Numbered from the stretch's first letter, positions 8,010-16,985 are shown. The stretch: 41,784 bases of DNA from an uncultured Oscillospiraceae bacterium (GCA_958448395.1 CAUDDP010000011.1:1-41784); one strand, 5' to 3'. Made by a program: numbers and translations. The notes: generated by a model from the letters alone, not told the origin.

Positions 8010-8548
8010 TGGATTTCCTCCGTTTCCGGCAGAATCTGCATTTGCAAATTTTTCATCACTGCAATGGCAGCATTCTGCAAAGTTGAGTCCGGTGCAGCAA
8101 TGCAGTTTGCATCGACCAGAATAGGGACTTCCGGCAATGCAGTCTTACAGATGACAGCATTGGAAAGAACACAGATACTGGAAACCACGCCAACCAATTC
8201 GATACTGGCATAGGTTTTTGTTTGCAAAAAAGACAAAAGGGCAGCCGAACCGAATGTATTTTTCTCAAAAAAACAATCCTGCGGCTGTACTTGTTCTGCA
8301 ACCTGCGGTACGAGTGCATGACCGTCTGTTCCTTTGATACAGTGCGGAATTGGCAAATGCTTCCCCTCCTGCGTTTGCAGGTAGTCAGGCGTATGCGTAT
8401 CCATCGTAAACAGGACATCGTCCCCATTCTGATGATAAGCGGCGATTTTTTTGGCAATACGTCCAGAAAGGGAAAGTGCTTCCGGAAAACCAAGCGAACC
8501 GGTGACAAAATCATTCTGATAATCTACAACAATCAATGCACGCTTCAT
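8006..8548 (-). CDS. pncA: Nicotinamidase (isochorismatase-like hydrolase)
   Basis: This 180-residue enzyme hydrolyses nicotinamide to nicotinate and ammonia. The catalytic triad is readable as D9 (VVDYQNDF), K96 (FFEKNTFGS) and C126 (VVSSICVLSNA). The metal-binding residues D50, H52 and H69 are also in place (MDTHTPDY and PIPHCIKGTDG). It is the first gene of the pncA-pncB-hisC unit. Its ATG follows an AAAGGAG site and a consensus promoter. Expression is probably regulated through the palindrome just downstream of the -10. Confidence 0.95.
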   Translation of the reverse strand: MKRALIVVDYQNDFVTGSLGFPEALSLSGRIAKKIAAYHQNGDDVLFTMDTHTPDYLQTQEGKHLPIPHCIKGTDGHALVPQVAEQVQPQDCFFEKNTFGSAALLSFLQTKTYASIELVGVVSSICVLSNAVICKTALPEVPILVDANCIAAPDSTLQNAAIAVMKNLQMQILPETEEIQ

Positions 8549-8573
8549 AATGAAATGCTCCTTTTTTTCAAGT

Positions 8574-8588
8574 ACACCGCATTGGTGT
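8574..8588 (-). promoter_or_regulatory. Candidate operator of the NAD-salvage operon
   Basis: ACACC-N5-GGTGT is an inverted repeat placed at the expected transcription start, between the -10 and the ribosome binding site of pncA. Such a position suits a repressor responding to niacin or NAD status. No matching regulator gene is in the window, and the repeat is short. Confidence 0.4.
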
Positions 8589-8595
8589 TGCTTTT

Positions 8596-8624
8596 ATTAT
8601 ACAAATAAAATTTCTGTTTGTCAA
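8596..8624 (-). promoter_or_regulatory. Consensus sigma-A promoter of pncA-pncB-hisC
   Basis: On the minus strand TTGACA (8624-8619) and TATAAT (8601-8596) are both perfect hexamers separated by 17 bp. The pncA start codon is 47 bp beyond the -10. Confidence 0.9.
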
Positions 8625-8821
8625 CCCAAGCAGTATACACAGACAAATTCTCTTTGTATTCCCAGTCGCATGGCTGTTTTCGCTGATAGTCAAAGGAACA
8701 GATAAATACAATTGACTGATTTGGTTGACATTTCCACTTGCAGAGTGTATTTCAACGGGAATTGGCTGTCTGCTACTGCAGAGAATGCAAAAAAATACAA
8801 TAACTACTTTCCTATGAGTTG
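8625..8821. other. Intergenic stretch with no recognised feature
   Basis: This lies between the pncA promoter and the 3' end of the uridine-kinase-like gene. I see no convincing gene, no strong hairpin followed by a T-run, and no repeat. Confidence 0.5.
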
Positions 8822-9436
8822 TTACAATTCTACCACGTAATCCGCATTCTCTTTTGGTGCAAATATTTTGAGGTAATAATGCTCTGCGGGAAAATACCGA
8901 TTCTCATATTTTTCTTGAATCTGATGGGCATCACCAATATACCCATCTCTTGCAAGAACACGATTCCATCTGATTTCTTCTGGAACATCAATGTATATCA
9001 TATCATCAAATACACCCTTTAATTCTTCTCTTTGCAAAAAGACACCCTCTATGATAATAATACTTCCAATTGAAAGATCAATTTGATGCAGATGGTATGT
9101 ATCAGAGTCTTTATCATATAATTCTATTTCCTTCTTGAGATGATTCCCCCATCGAATCGGTTTTATAATTTCCTCAATCAAATAATCATATCGCCATTGA
9201 TGGTAATAATAACACTCCCAAGCAGCATAATTGTCATCATACCGGATCGCCCTTGGATGGATAAAATCATCTATATGAAAAACAGTGATATTATAGTGTT
9301 CCTCGATAAGCATTTGACGCAATGATTCAGAAAGTGTGCTTTTTCCAGCACCGCCCAATCCATCCATTCCAACGATAAGTGTACGATGAGGTTGATACCA
9401 TTTCTTAATTTGCATTGCAATTTTGGTTAGTTCCAT
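8822..9436 (-). CDS. Uridine-kinase-like P-loop phosphotransferase
   Basis: This 204-residue protein is of the uridine kinase/phosphoribulokinase-like P-loop group, which phosphorylates nucleosides or small cofactors. The Walker A motif is GLGGAGKS at residues 26-33. VFHIDDFIHPRAIRY supplies the substrate-binding Asp-Asp typical of uridine kinases, IIIEGVFLQRE resembles the second conserved strand, and YIDVPEEIRWNRVLARD carries a lid-type arginine. It has a GGAG site 7 bp before the ATG. It lies downstream of the housekeeping-operon terminator and appears to be a separate unit, though I see no clear promoter. The natural substrate is uncertain; similar orphan proteins are annotated simply as uridine kinase. 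Confidence 0.78.
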   Translation of the reverse strand: MELTKIAMQIKKWYQPHRTLIVGMDGLGGAGKSTLSESLRQMLIEEHYNITVFHIDDFIHPRAIRYDDNYAAWECYYYHQWRYDYLIEEIIKPIRWGNHLKKEIELYDKDSDTYHLHQIDLSIGSIIIIEGVFLQREELKGVFDDMIYIDVPEEIRWNRVLARDGYIGDAHQIQEKYENRYFPAEHYYLKIFAPKENADYVVEL

Positions 9437-9458
9437 ACTATTTCTCCAATCTGATTCA

Positions 9459-9508
9459 AAAAATCATTCCGTACACCGCAACAATCTGCCGTGTACGGAA
9501 TGATTTTT
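9459..9508 (-). terminator. Terminator of the housekeeping operon
   Basis: AAAATCATTCCGTACAC pairs perfectly with GTGTACGGAATGATTTT around a 14-base loop. The stem ends in A/T runs on both sides, so it can work in both directions. It lies 17 bp past the stop of the thiamine pyrophosphokinase gene. Confidence 0.9.
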
Positions 9509-9524
9509 ATATTGATATATTTTA

Positions 9525-10160
9525 CTAATTTTGATTAAAAGCATCCCTTGTATACAGTATCAATAAACAACCTTGTTCCAACGAAACTTCTGCCTGCTCT
9601 GCTGTAATTTCATTGCTGACCCCAAGCGGTATCTCTGCCGACAATATCCCTGCTTCCAGTGTATACTTCGTACCACGCACCGTTACACCCGTACAAGCAT
9701 CACTCAGCGACAGCAATGAAAAATACCATCCCATCCGCTTCGGATACTGCCGAACCGTACCACCTTCCTGTATCGTCATCCAGTTCTGTGCATCGCAAAG
9801 CATCCCAACTGCTCCCTGCTCCGTCAAATACCGCAAAACCTGCACATTCGCAATGGCATGATCAAGCCGTCCGCCTAATCCGCCATAAATCTGAATTTCC
9901 TTTGCTCCCATCGAAAGTGCCAACTTAACCGCAAGCATGGTATCCGTGTCGTCCTTTTCCGGGGGATATCGAAGTACCTTTTTTCCGTCTGGCTGTTCAG
10001 AACTGGAGTCAAAGTCTCCTAATATCCAATCTGGTTCTATCCCCAATGCTCTGGCATGACGCAAACCGCTATCCGCACAAAGGAAAACTGCTTCTTCTGG
10101 CAGCTGCATCCATTCTGGCATAGAAAATGCTCCGCCCGAAAAAATCACTGCGGTTTTCAT
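9525..10160 (-). CDS. thiN: Thiamine pyrophosphokinase
   Basis: This 211-residue enzyme transfers pyrophosphate from ATP to thiamine, giving the active cofactor. The family motifs are present: ADSGLRHARALGIEPDWILG followed by GDFDSS, then PPEKDDTDTMLAVKLAL and GGLGGRLDHAIANV. The start is the ATG at 10160, because it overlaps the rsgA stop as ATGA; an upstream in-frame start at 10169 is less likely. It is the last gene of the operon and sits just before a strong terminator. In Bacillus the same position is held by yloS/thiN, with rpe in between, and rpe is missing here. Confidence 0.93.
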   Translation of the reverse strand: MKTAVIFSGGAFSMPEWMQLPEEAVFLCADSGLRHARALGIEPDWILGDFDSSSEQPDGKKVLRYPPEKDDTDTMLAVKLALSMGAKEIQIYGGLGGRLDHAIANVQVLRYLTEQGAVGMLCDAQNWMTIQEGGTVRQYPKRMGWYFSLLSLSDACTGVTVRGTKYTLEAGILSAEIPLGVSNEITAEQAEVSLEQGCLLILYTRDAFNQN

Positions 10161-11044
10161 GTTTCCCACTCCCTGCGTTTTTTTGCAATCTCATACATGG
10201 CGACATAAGACGCATGTCGACTCTCGGCAATCTCCCCTGCCTGCACTGCTGCCAGTACACCACATCCCTTTTCACAGACATGTGCACAGTCCTGAAATCG
10301 ACAATTCTGCCAATGGGGAGAAAACTCCGGAAAACAATCTGCCAGTTCTTCTTTTGGAATTTGCACATACTGCTCTAATTCAAAGGTGGAGAAGCCCGGT
10401 GTGTCTGCAATATAACCGCCATCCAGCGGATACAACGAGGCCTGTCGTGTGGTATGCCGTCCCCGCCCGAGTTTCTCACTGATTTCTCCAACTGGCAACT
10501 GTAAATCCGGATACAATGCATTCAAAAGTGTGGATTTCCCAGCACCAGAATTTCCCGTCAAAGCACTGACCTTACCCTGTAAACATCGTTTCACAGCAGA
10601 AAGTGTTTCCGGCTGGTCATAACAAACCGGCAATACTGAAATCCCAGCTGCGGTATATAATGCCTGCAATGATTCTCCTTCTTGTAAATCCAATTTTGTC
10701 AGCACCAAAATCGGATTGATCTGCTTATAAATGGCAACCGCAATAAACTGATCCAACAGCAGTAGATTTGGAACTGGCTTACAGGTGGAAGTGACAAACA
10801 GCAGTTGATCCAAGTTGGCAAGTGGCGGACGAATGATACTGTTTTTTCGTGGCAGAATTTCTGTTATGACATTGTCCTCTATCGTAACAAAATCGCCTGC
10901 ATATGGTGTCATCCCACGTTTCCGAAACACGCCCCTTGCCTTACAAGTGCAAATACCAGAAGAGGACTCTACTGTATAGAGTCCTCCTACACATTTCAAG
11001 ATTCTGCCCTGTTTTTTCTCAACCATTACAGATTCTTTTCTCAT
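10157..11044 (-). CDS. rsgA: Ribosome small-subunit maturation GTPase RsgA
   Basis: This 295-residue circularly permuted GTPase helps late 30S assembly. An OB-fold of about 70 residues comes first (GRILKCVGGLYTVES). The G motifs follow in permuted order: LTKLDL (G4), GNSGAGKSTLLNAL (G1), the GRGRHTTR switch, and DTPGFS (G3). The C-terminal zinc site uses CRFQDCAHVCEKGC. Its ATG overlaps the prkC stop by four bases, and its own stop overlaps the thiN start, so all three are coupled. Placement next to a PASTA kinase is conserved in Firmicutes, and phosphorylation of RsgA by PrkC is reported in Bacillus. Confidence 0.96.
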   Translation of the reverse strand: MRKESVMVEKKQGRILKCVGGLYTVESSSGICTCKARGVFRKRGMTPYAGDFVTIEDNVITEILPRKNSIIRPPLANLDQLLFVTSTCKPVPNLLLLDQFIAVAIYKQINPILVLTKLDLQEGESLQALYTAAGISVLPVCYDQPETLSAVKRCLQGKVSALTGNSGAGKSTLLNALYPDLQLPVGEISEKLGRGRHTTRQASLYPLDGGYIADTPGFSTFELEQYVQIPKEELADCFPEFSPHWQNCRFQDCAHVCEKGCGVLAAVQAGEIAESRHASYVAMYEIAKKRREWET

Positions 11045-13161
11045 TGTCCCGCCTCCGGTGCAGCTGGTTCTGTTGCCGCCGGTGCAGCAGGTGCTGCTGT
11101 ATGCTGCGGTGTCACTGCTGCAAATGCCGACTCAAAATCTTCTGAAATGGTTGTAAAGGAACCAGCTGTAAAGTCAAACGTATAGATACCAAGTCGTGCT
11201 GTCATACCCGTAGTTTCCCCTGTAACAGAAACTGTTACCTGTTTCTGCCCTGTACCAGTCAGTGTTACTTCCACCATACCGCCAGTGGTTTCTGCAACAA
11301 ATGGATAGCTCTTAACCACCTGTCCATCAATTGTAAAATCTACCGTATACTTTCCGGTAATATCCATTGGCAGATACATGCCATAGTAAACATCGCCCTC
11401 CGGTGCATTCCCGTTGCTGATTTTAAAGAGAATTTCTGTTCCAGCGTTGACAGTTTCATAAGCAGCAAGACTTTGTTCTACAATTTCACCCTTCGGCTTG
11501 TCAGAGTCTACCTCTTCCACACCGGCAACTTTCAAGTTAATCCGTGCACATTCGGTTTCTGCATCCGCCTGTGTCATACCGACAAACTGCGGTACTGTTA
11601 TCTCATCAACCGCAATGCCTGTGCTGACATATAGTGTCACACTGCTTCCAACCTTTAGTTCTGTCCCATATGCCGGATCGGTTCGGATACAATTTCCCTT
11701 TTCAATGGCATCTTCCGCATTACTTGCCTCGAAGATTTCATTCACATGAAAACCCATATCCGTCAGCATATTCTTTGCTTCTGCCTCAGAGTAATTCTTT
11801 ACCTCCGGTACAGTCAGCATCTGTGTTCCACGGCTGACTGCCACAGCAATGCGAATTTTATTATTGTCCCCCCGATCTACTAACGTTCCCGGATTCTCGC
11901 TTTGCTTATAAATTGTACCAGCGGCATACTCATCATTATATTCTTCTTCTTCCACACTCAATACAATATCACTATCATAATTCTTTACGGCATCATCATA
12001 GGTCATACCAATCAGATTTGGTACTTCCACTGACTTCCGCAGCAAGTTAGGATTGGTCAATAAAGCCACAATAAACACGGCTGCTACAACAATGACCACC
12101 ACTGTCACTGCTGTTAAAATCGGTACTACCAAAGACTTTTGACGTGTTTCCGGTTCATTGGTTTCGTAATCCTCTTCATAATCGTCTTCCTCTTCCATCT
12201 CCTCATATGGTTCTGATGGCTGTATGGATGGCGACGGTGCAACTGGCGGCGGCGGTGTACCATACTGCATTCTTCCCATATCTGCCGCCCGCTGCTGTAC
12301 CAACGGTACACTATAATAACCGAAAATAATCTGATTATTTTGTTTGAACGCTTCGATATCCCGAATCATATCGGAGGCAGTCTGATAACGATTTTCTGCA
12401 TCTTTTTCCATGGCATGCATGATGATTTCTTCCAGACCAGATGGAATATTGGGGTTAATATCTCTCGGTCGAACCGGAATATTTTTGATATGCATCACAG
12501 CAATGGAAACCGGATTGTCGGTATCAAATGGCTTTTGTCCTGTCAGCATTTCATAAAACATCACACCAACAGAGTAAATATCACTCTTTTCATCCGTGAC
12601 ATCGCCTCGTGCCTGCTCCGGACTAATATAGTGCACCGTACCAATTGCCTGATCCGTTGCTGTCATGCTTTCTTCTCTTGCAAACTTCGCAATTCCAAAG
12701 TCCATGACTTTAATGGTACCATCTGTCAGTAACATAATATTCTGCGGCTTAATATCCCGATGTACAATGCCACGATTATGGGCATGTTGCAGTGCCCGTA
12801 AAATCTGAATGATAAAGTGTACTGCATCTTTCCAGTTCAGCACCCGCTCACTGTCAATATACTCCTTCAACGTAATGCCATCAATATATTCCATAACAAT
12901 ATATTGTATCTTTTCTGAAAAGCCCATATCATAAATTTTTACGATATTGGGATGCGACAGCACAGCAATTGCCTTGGATTCATTGCGGAAACGCCGTAAG
13001 AATTCATCATTCTCGGAAAATTCTCGCTTTAGAACCTTCACTGCTACCACTCTGTTGTCCAGCACATCCGTTGCCCTATAGACATTTGCCATGCCGCCCT
13101 GTCCAATTAGTTCCGTAATTTCATAGCGACCATCCAACCGTTTGCCGATATAATTATCCAT
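11041..13161 (-). CDS. prkC: PASTA-domain Ser/Thr protein kinase
   Basis: This 706-residue membrane kinase senses cell-wall fragments. The cytoplasmic kinase domain spans about residues 10-270, with the glycine loop GQGGMANVY (20-28), K42, HRDIKPQN (catalytic D136), DFG (154-156) and SPEQARG (180-186). A proline-rich then acidic linker (about 303-340) precedes one membrane helix (about 344-368). Three extracellular PASTA repeats follow (about 378-445, 449-515 and 520-584). Beyond these is an extra beta-rich domain (about 590-670) and an Ala/Pro tail (681-706). Many PrkC proteins end soon after the last PASTA repeat, so the extra domain is notable. The cognate phosphatase gene lies 18 bp upstream. 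Confidence 0.96.
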   Translation of the reverse strand: MDNYIGKRLDGRYEITELIGQGGMANVYRATDVLDNRVVAVKVLKREFSENDEFLRRFRNESKAIAVLSHPNIVKIYDMGFSEKIQYIVMEYIDGITLKEYIDSERVLNWKDAVHFIIQILRALQHAHNRGIVHRDIKPQNIMLLTDGTIKVMDFGIAKFAREESMTATDQAIGTVHYISPEQARGDVTDEKSDIYSVGVMFYEMLTGQKPFDTDNPVSIAVMHIKNIPVRPRDINPNIPSGLEEIIMHAMEKDAENRYQTASDMIRDIEAFKQNNQIIFGYYSVPLVQQRAADMGRMQYGTPPPPVAPSPSIQPSEPYEEMEEEDDYEEDYETNEPETRQKSLVVPILTAVTVVVIVVAAVFIVALLTNPNLLRKSVEVPNLIGMTYDDAVKNYDSDIVLSVEEEEYNDEYAAGTIYKQSENPGTLVDRGDNNKIRIAVAVSRGTQMLTVPEVKNYSEAEAKNMLTDMGFHVNEIFEASNAEDAIEKGNCIRTDPAYGTELKVGSSVTLYVSTGIAVDEITVPQFVGMTQADAETECARINLKVAGVEEVDSDKPKGEIVEQSLAAYETVNAGTEILFKISNGNAPEGDVYYGMYLPMDITGKYTVDFTIDGQVVKSYPFVAETTGGMVEVTLTGTGQKQVTVSVTGETTGMTARLGIYTFDFTAGSFTTISEDFESAFAAVTPQHTAAPAAPAATEPAAPEAGQ

Positions 13162-13179
13162 ACGCTCCCTCCGATGATG

Positions 13180-13908
13180 TTATTCCGTAATGACAGCAAT
13201 GGCAATGTTATCCCTGCCGCCTTTTTCTAATGCCAGTTGCAAAAGTGCATCTGCCAGTTCCTGTGCCGTTTTTTCCTGCTGCATAATCATCTGTATCTCT
13301 TTTTCGGTACAAAAACCGTGCAGCCCATCAGAACAAAGTAATATCTTCATACCGTCTGTATAGGGAATAAAAAAATCATCTGCCTCTACTGTTTTTTCAA
13401 CGCCAACTGCCCGAATCAGCATGTGCCTCATCGGATGTGTTTCGAGTTCTTCCTCTTTAATTTTTCCTGAAAATAACAAGAAGTTGACTAATGTATGATC
13501 CACTGTGATCGGCTGCAAAATACCATCTGCATAATAATATGCACGACTGTCCCCAACATTAACAACCGTTACACCCTCCTGATTCCAAAATGCTGCTACG
13601 CAAGTGGTACCCATTCCAAAATTCTGATAATTCAGCTTGGCAGCCGTATAAATCACTGTATTGGCAGCAGAAACTGCCGCCATCATCACATTGCGAATTT
13701 CATAAGTCTGCATCGCTTTTTGACAATGTTCTTCCATGCATTCCAAAAAAATTTGCATTGCCTGTGTACTTGCTTCTTTTCCAGCACGTTCGCCACCCAT
13801 GCCATCACAAACCAATGCCAGTACACCATCTGGAAAAGTTCTCGTTTCGACACAGTCCTGATTTTCCTCACGTACATATCCAATATGTGTTACATTTGCA
13901 TAATTCAA
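13180..13908 (-). CDS. stp: PP2C-type Ser/Thr phosphatase
   Basis: This 242-residue PPM-family phosphatase reverses the phosphorylation made by the adjacent PASTA kinase. The metal-binding motifs are VREENQDC near the N-terminus, LVCDGMGGERAG, VNVGDSRAYY, LCSDGLHGF and GGRDNIAIAVI at the end. It is cytoplasmic, with no membrane segment. Its stop is 18 bp before the kinase start. The kinase-phosphatase pair and their order are standard for Firmicutes. Confidence 0.95.
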   Translation of the reverse strand: MNYANVTHIGYVREENQDCVETRTFPDGVLALVCDGMGGERAGKEASTQAMQIFLECMEEHCQKAMQTYEIRNVMMAAVSAANTVIYTAAKLNYQNFGMGTTCVAAFWNQEGVTVVNVGDSRAYYYADGILQPITVDHTLVNFLLFSGKIKEEELETHPMRHMLIRAVGVEKTVEADDFFIPYTDGMKILLCSDGLHGFCTEKEIQMIMQQEKTAQELADALLQLALEKGGRDNIAIAVITE

Positions 13909-13948
13909 TGCATTCCCCCCTGTTTCTATGTCTCTTGGCTTCTTATTT

Positions 13949-14983
13949 TTAATGCTTTTCTAATGCATCTCTTCTCAGTTGCCCACAGGCAGCTTCAATA
14001 TCACTGCCCAATGTACGTCGAATGGTTGCAGGGATTCCATATTTCTCTAATGTCTTTTGAAACTGCAACACAGTCTTTCGTAAAGTGTGATACTGCCGTT
14101 CTGCAATGGGATTGACTGGAATTAAATTCACATGTGCATGCAGCCCCCGCAGCCGTTCTGCCAGCTCTGCTGCATCCCGTTCTGCACTATTCACCTGCTC
14201 CATCACAGCATATTCAAAGGTTACCCGTCTGCCAGTCTTTTCAAAATAAACCTGACAGGCATCCAGCAGCATATTGATAGGATAGGTGCGATTGATGGGC
14301 ATGATGGCACTTCTCCCTTCCTCATTCGGACAATGTAGGGAGACAGATAATGTCAGTCCCAGCCGTTTTTCTGCCAGTTCCAATATTTTCGGCACAATGC
14401 CACAGGTAGAAATGGTCACATGCCGCAGACTCATTCCATAACCGTTTGGATCAGAGAGCAGCTGCAAAAACTGCATAACATTGTCAAAGTTATCCAGCGG
14501 TTCGCCGATTCCCATTAGCACCAGACTGGAGATTTTACAGCCCTGTGCCCGTTCCGTTTCATAAATTTGCAGCAGCATTTCCGCTGGTGTCAGATGCCTC
14601 ACAAATCCGGCAATGGCGGAGGCACAGAAGCGGCAGCCCATCCGGCAGCCCACCTGTGTAGAGATACAAAGGCTGGTTCCATGATGATATTGCATGCAAA
14701 CCGTCTCCACATAATTGCCATCCGGCAGCCGATATAAATATTTTACCGTATCATCTACGGAAGATGCAAGCTTTTTTTCAATTTTTAGTCTATTTATACA
14801 AAAAGTTGATGCCAAACGTTCCCGAAATGGCAAAGTTAACGTTGTCATCTCAGAAAAATCTGTTACACGTTTTTGATGCAGCCAGCTGAAAATTTGTTTT
14901 GCCCGAAATTTGGGCTGTCCCATTTCTGTGACAACCGTTTCCAACTCTGGCAGCGTCAGGGAAAGAATATCTTTTTTTTCCAT
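13949..14983 (-). CDS. rlmN: Dual-specificity 23S rRNA/tRNA adenine-C2 methyltransferase RlmN
   Basis: This 344-residue radical-SAM enzyme methylates A2503 of 23S rRNA and A37 of some tRNAs. The iron-sulphur cluster cysteines are in CISTQVGCRMGCRFCASA (C113, C117 and C120 from this start). LVLMGIGEPLDNFDNV and HVTISTCGIVP are family motifs. The frame also allows a GTG at 14995 overlapping the rsmB stop. I prefer the ATG at 14983, because GAGG lies 6 bp before it and MEKKDILSLTLPEL matches typical N-termini. Confidence 0.95.
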   Translation of the reverse strand: MEKKDILSLTLPELETVVTEMGQPKFRAKQIFSWLHQKRVTDFSEMTTLTLPFRERLASTFCINRLKIEKKLASSVDDTVKYLYRLPDGNYVETVCMQYHHGTSLCISTQVGCRMGCRFCASAIAGFVRHLTPAEMLLQIYETERAQGCKISSLVLMGIGEPLDNFDNVMQFLQLLSDPNGYGMSLRHVTISTCGIVPKILELAEKRLGLTLSVSLHCPNEEGRSAIMPINRTYPINMLLDACQVYFEKTGRRVTFEYAVMEQVNSAERDAAELAERLRGLHAHVNLIPVNPIAERQYHTLRKTVLQFQKTLEKYGIPATIRRTLGSDIEAACGQLRRDALEKH

Positions 14984-14991
14984 CGTACACC

Positions 14992-16296
14992 TCACTTGAC
15001 ACGCTGCATCTTTGCCAGAAAGAAACCATCGCTGTTACAATCAGACGGCAACAGTGTTACCATGGATTCGCTCCACTTTTCGCCCAGTTCCGGCAACACT
15101 GGCTGTGGAGCATACGAATCGTGTTGTGACAAGAATTGCTGCACGACCTGTGCATTTTCCTCTGGTCGGATGGTACAGGTGGAATAAAGCAGTGTACCGC
15201 CAACCTTAACATAGCGTGCAGCAGTTTCCAGAATGGCTGCCTGTATTTTCGGCAAATCTGCAAAACTCTCTGGCTTTTTATACCGAATCTCCGGTTTCCG
15301 GCGAATCACACCGATACCAGAACAAGGTACATCACACAAAACCCGATCTGCCTGTGGCAAATCCGTGCGGAGGACCGTGGCATCCCCCTGCTCTGCTGTC
15401 ACATTCTGTAAATGCAGCCGTTCTGCTGCCTTTACAATCAACGGCACACGATTCGGCTGGAGTTCAAATGCCATGACCTGACCGGTTCCCTGCATATGCT
15501 CTGCAATGGTACAGGTTTTTCCGCCAGGGGCGGCACACACATCCAAAACAATTTCCCCTGCCTTTGCTCCCAATGCCATGCAGCAAAGTTGAGAAGCAGC
15601 ATCCTGCACATGAAACCAACCATCTCGAAATGCTCGGCAGTTCCGAATGTTTCCACCGCTCAAAATATAGGCATCCGCTACAAATGGATGCTTTTGAATG
15701 CCGTAGTCAGCAAGTACATCCATCAGCTGTTCTTCTGTTGCCAGCAACGGATTTCGCCGAATGGTCAGCGGCGGCGGCTGAAGTGCATTCTCTAAAAAGG
15801 AAATGGCTTCTGCTTCCCCATAGGTTTGCAGCAGCAACGCTACCAGCCAAACAGGAGCGGCATACTGCACAGACAGTGCCTGTTTTTTCTGCTTTGGCAG
15901 TGGAATTTGTTTCTCCTCTCGAATAAAAGACCGCAAAACGGCATTGACAAACCCACTGGCACTTGCTTTTCGGCACTGTTTTGTCAGTTTTACACTCTCA
16001 TCCACAGCGGCACGGTCTGGAATGTGCTGCAAATAAAGAATCTGATAAAGTCCAATGTGCAGAATATTCCGCACCGTTCTGTCCAATTTCGCAACCGGCT
16101 TTTTGCTGTATTTCGCCAGTATGGCATCCAATGTAATCCGGCGTGTCAACACGCCGTAAAAGAGGACTGTGCAAAGATTTTTTTCCTTCTGTTCCATCTG
16201 TACCTGATGCAGAGCATGGTCAAGCAGCAAATTGGAATAGCTGCCTGACTGCTCTGTCTGATCCAGAAGTTGTACTGCTAATTTTCTTCCCTGCAT
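14992..16296 (-). CDS. rsmB: 16S rRNA m5C967 methyltransferase RsmB
   Basis: This 434-residue protein has an N-terminal NusB-like RNA-binding domain (about 1-140) and a C-terminal Rossmann methyltransferase domain. The SAM motif is LDVCAAPGGKTCTIAEHM. The two cysteines of the mechanism are in DVPCSGIGVIRRKPEIR and YSTCTIRPEEN. It overlaps the preceding peptidase gene by one base and ends directly at rlmN. Two rRNA methyltransferases side by side are typical of this operon. Confidence 0.95.
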   Translation of the reverse strand: MQGRKLAVQLLDQTEQSGSYSNLLLDHALHQVQMEQKEKNLCTVLFYGVLTRRITLDAILAKYSKKPVAKLDRTVRNILHIGLYQILYLQHIPDRAAVDESVKLTKQCRKASASGFVNAVLRSFIREEKQIPLPKQKKQALSVQYAAPVWLVALLLQTYGEAEAISFLENALQPPPLTIRRNPLLATEEQLMDVLADYGIQKHPFVADAYILSGGNIRNCRAFRDGWFHVQDAASQLCCMALGAKAGEIVLDVCAAPGGKTCTIAEHMQGTGQVMAFELQPNRVPLIVKAAERLHLQNVTAEQGDATVLRTDLPQADRVLCDVPCSGIGVIRRKPEIRYKKPESFADLPKIQAAILETAARYVKVGGTLLYSTCTIRPEENAQVVQQFLSQHDSYAPQPVLPELGEKWSESMVTLLPSDCNSDGFFLAKMQRVK

Positions 16297-16964
16297 CAGT
16301 CACGTCTCCGATTTACCAGTCCCAACAGACGAATCAACTGCAAAATAGAGCTTACCAGCGAAGCAACATAAGTCATTGCTGCAGCAGTCAGTACCTTTCT
16401 GGCACTGCTCAATTCATCTTGTTCCAAAATATGATAGGCATCCAATGTTTTCAAAGCACGACTGCTGGCATTGAATTCCACCGGCAGGGTGACAAACTGA
16501 AACAGAACAATCAATGAAAACAAAAGAATGCCAGCATACACCAGTGGTCGCAAACTGAGAATCAATCCCAGAATTAGTACAAAGTACCATGCATAAGAAC
16601 CAAATTGCGTGACTGGAATAATTGCCTGTCGAATTTTAATCGGTGTATATTCCGTTGCATGCTGCACGGCATGTCCGCATTCATGTGCTGCCACACCAAT
16701 GGCAGCCACAGAAGCAGAATCATACACAGAGTCTGACAGCCGCACCACATTCGCTCTTGGGTCATAGTGATCCGTCAAACTGCCGCTCACCCGTTCCACT
16801 GCAACGAACTGTAAACCATTATCGTCCAAAATCTGCCGTGCAACCTGTGCAGCTGTGATGCCACGCCGGTTGCCAATTTTCTGATACCGTTTAAATGTGG
16901 CATTGACATTCCAAGAAGCAATGGCACAAATGAGAAATCCAATGATCAGCAAACCATATCCCAT
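16296..16964 (-). CDS. YugP-type membrane zinc metallopeptidase
   Basis: This 222-residue protein has an N-terminal membrane helix (about 3-20) and two or more C-terminal helices. The zinc motif AAHECGHAVQHA (HExxH form) follows about 85-95 residues after the first helix. ANVVRLSDSVYDSASVAAIGVAAHE and VEFNASSRAL are hallmarks of the neutral zinc peptidase family that includes Bacillus YugP. Its biological substrate is unknown. In many Clostridia it sits between fmt and rsmB, as here. Confidence 0.88.
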   Translation of the reverse strand: MGYGLLIIGFLICAIASWNVNATFKRYQKIGNRRGITAAQVARQILDDNGLQFVAVERVSGSLTDHYDPRANVVRLSDSVYDSASVAAIGVAAHECGHAVQHATEYTPIKIRQAIIPVTQFGSYAWYFVLILGLILSLRPLVYAGILLFSLIVLFQFVTLPVEFNASSRALKTLDAYHILEQDELSSARKVLTAAAMTYVASLVSSILQLIRLLGLVNRRRD

Positions 16965-16985
16965 CAGATTTTGCTCCTTTCCTGT

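Noticed and set aside
8625..8821. Possible degenerate gene between pncA and the uridine-kinase-like gene
   Set aside because: No frame gives a recognisable protein fragment, and the DNA shows no repeat or hairpin that needs explaining.
13495..14115. 206-codon plus-strand frame spanning stp and rlmN
   Set aside because: It crosses two well-supported genes on the opposite strand, has atypical Cys/His-rich composition and no start signal.
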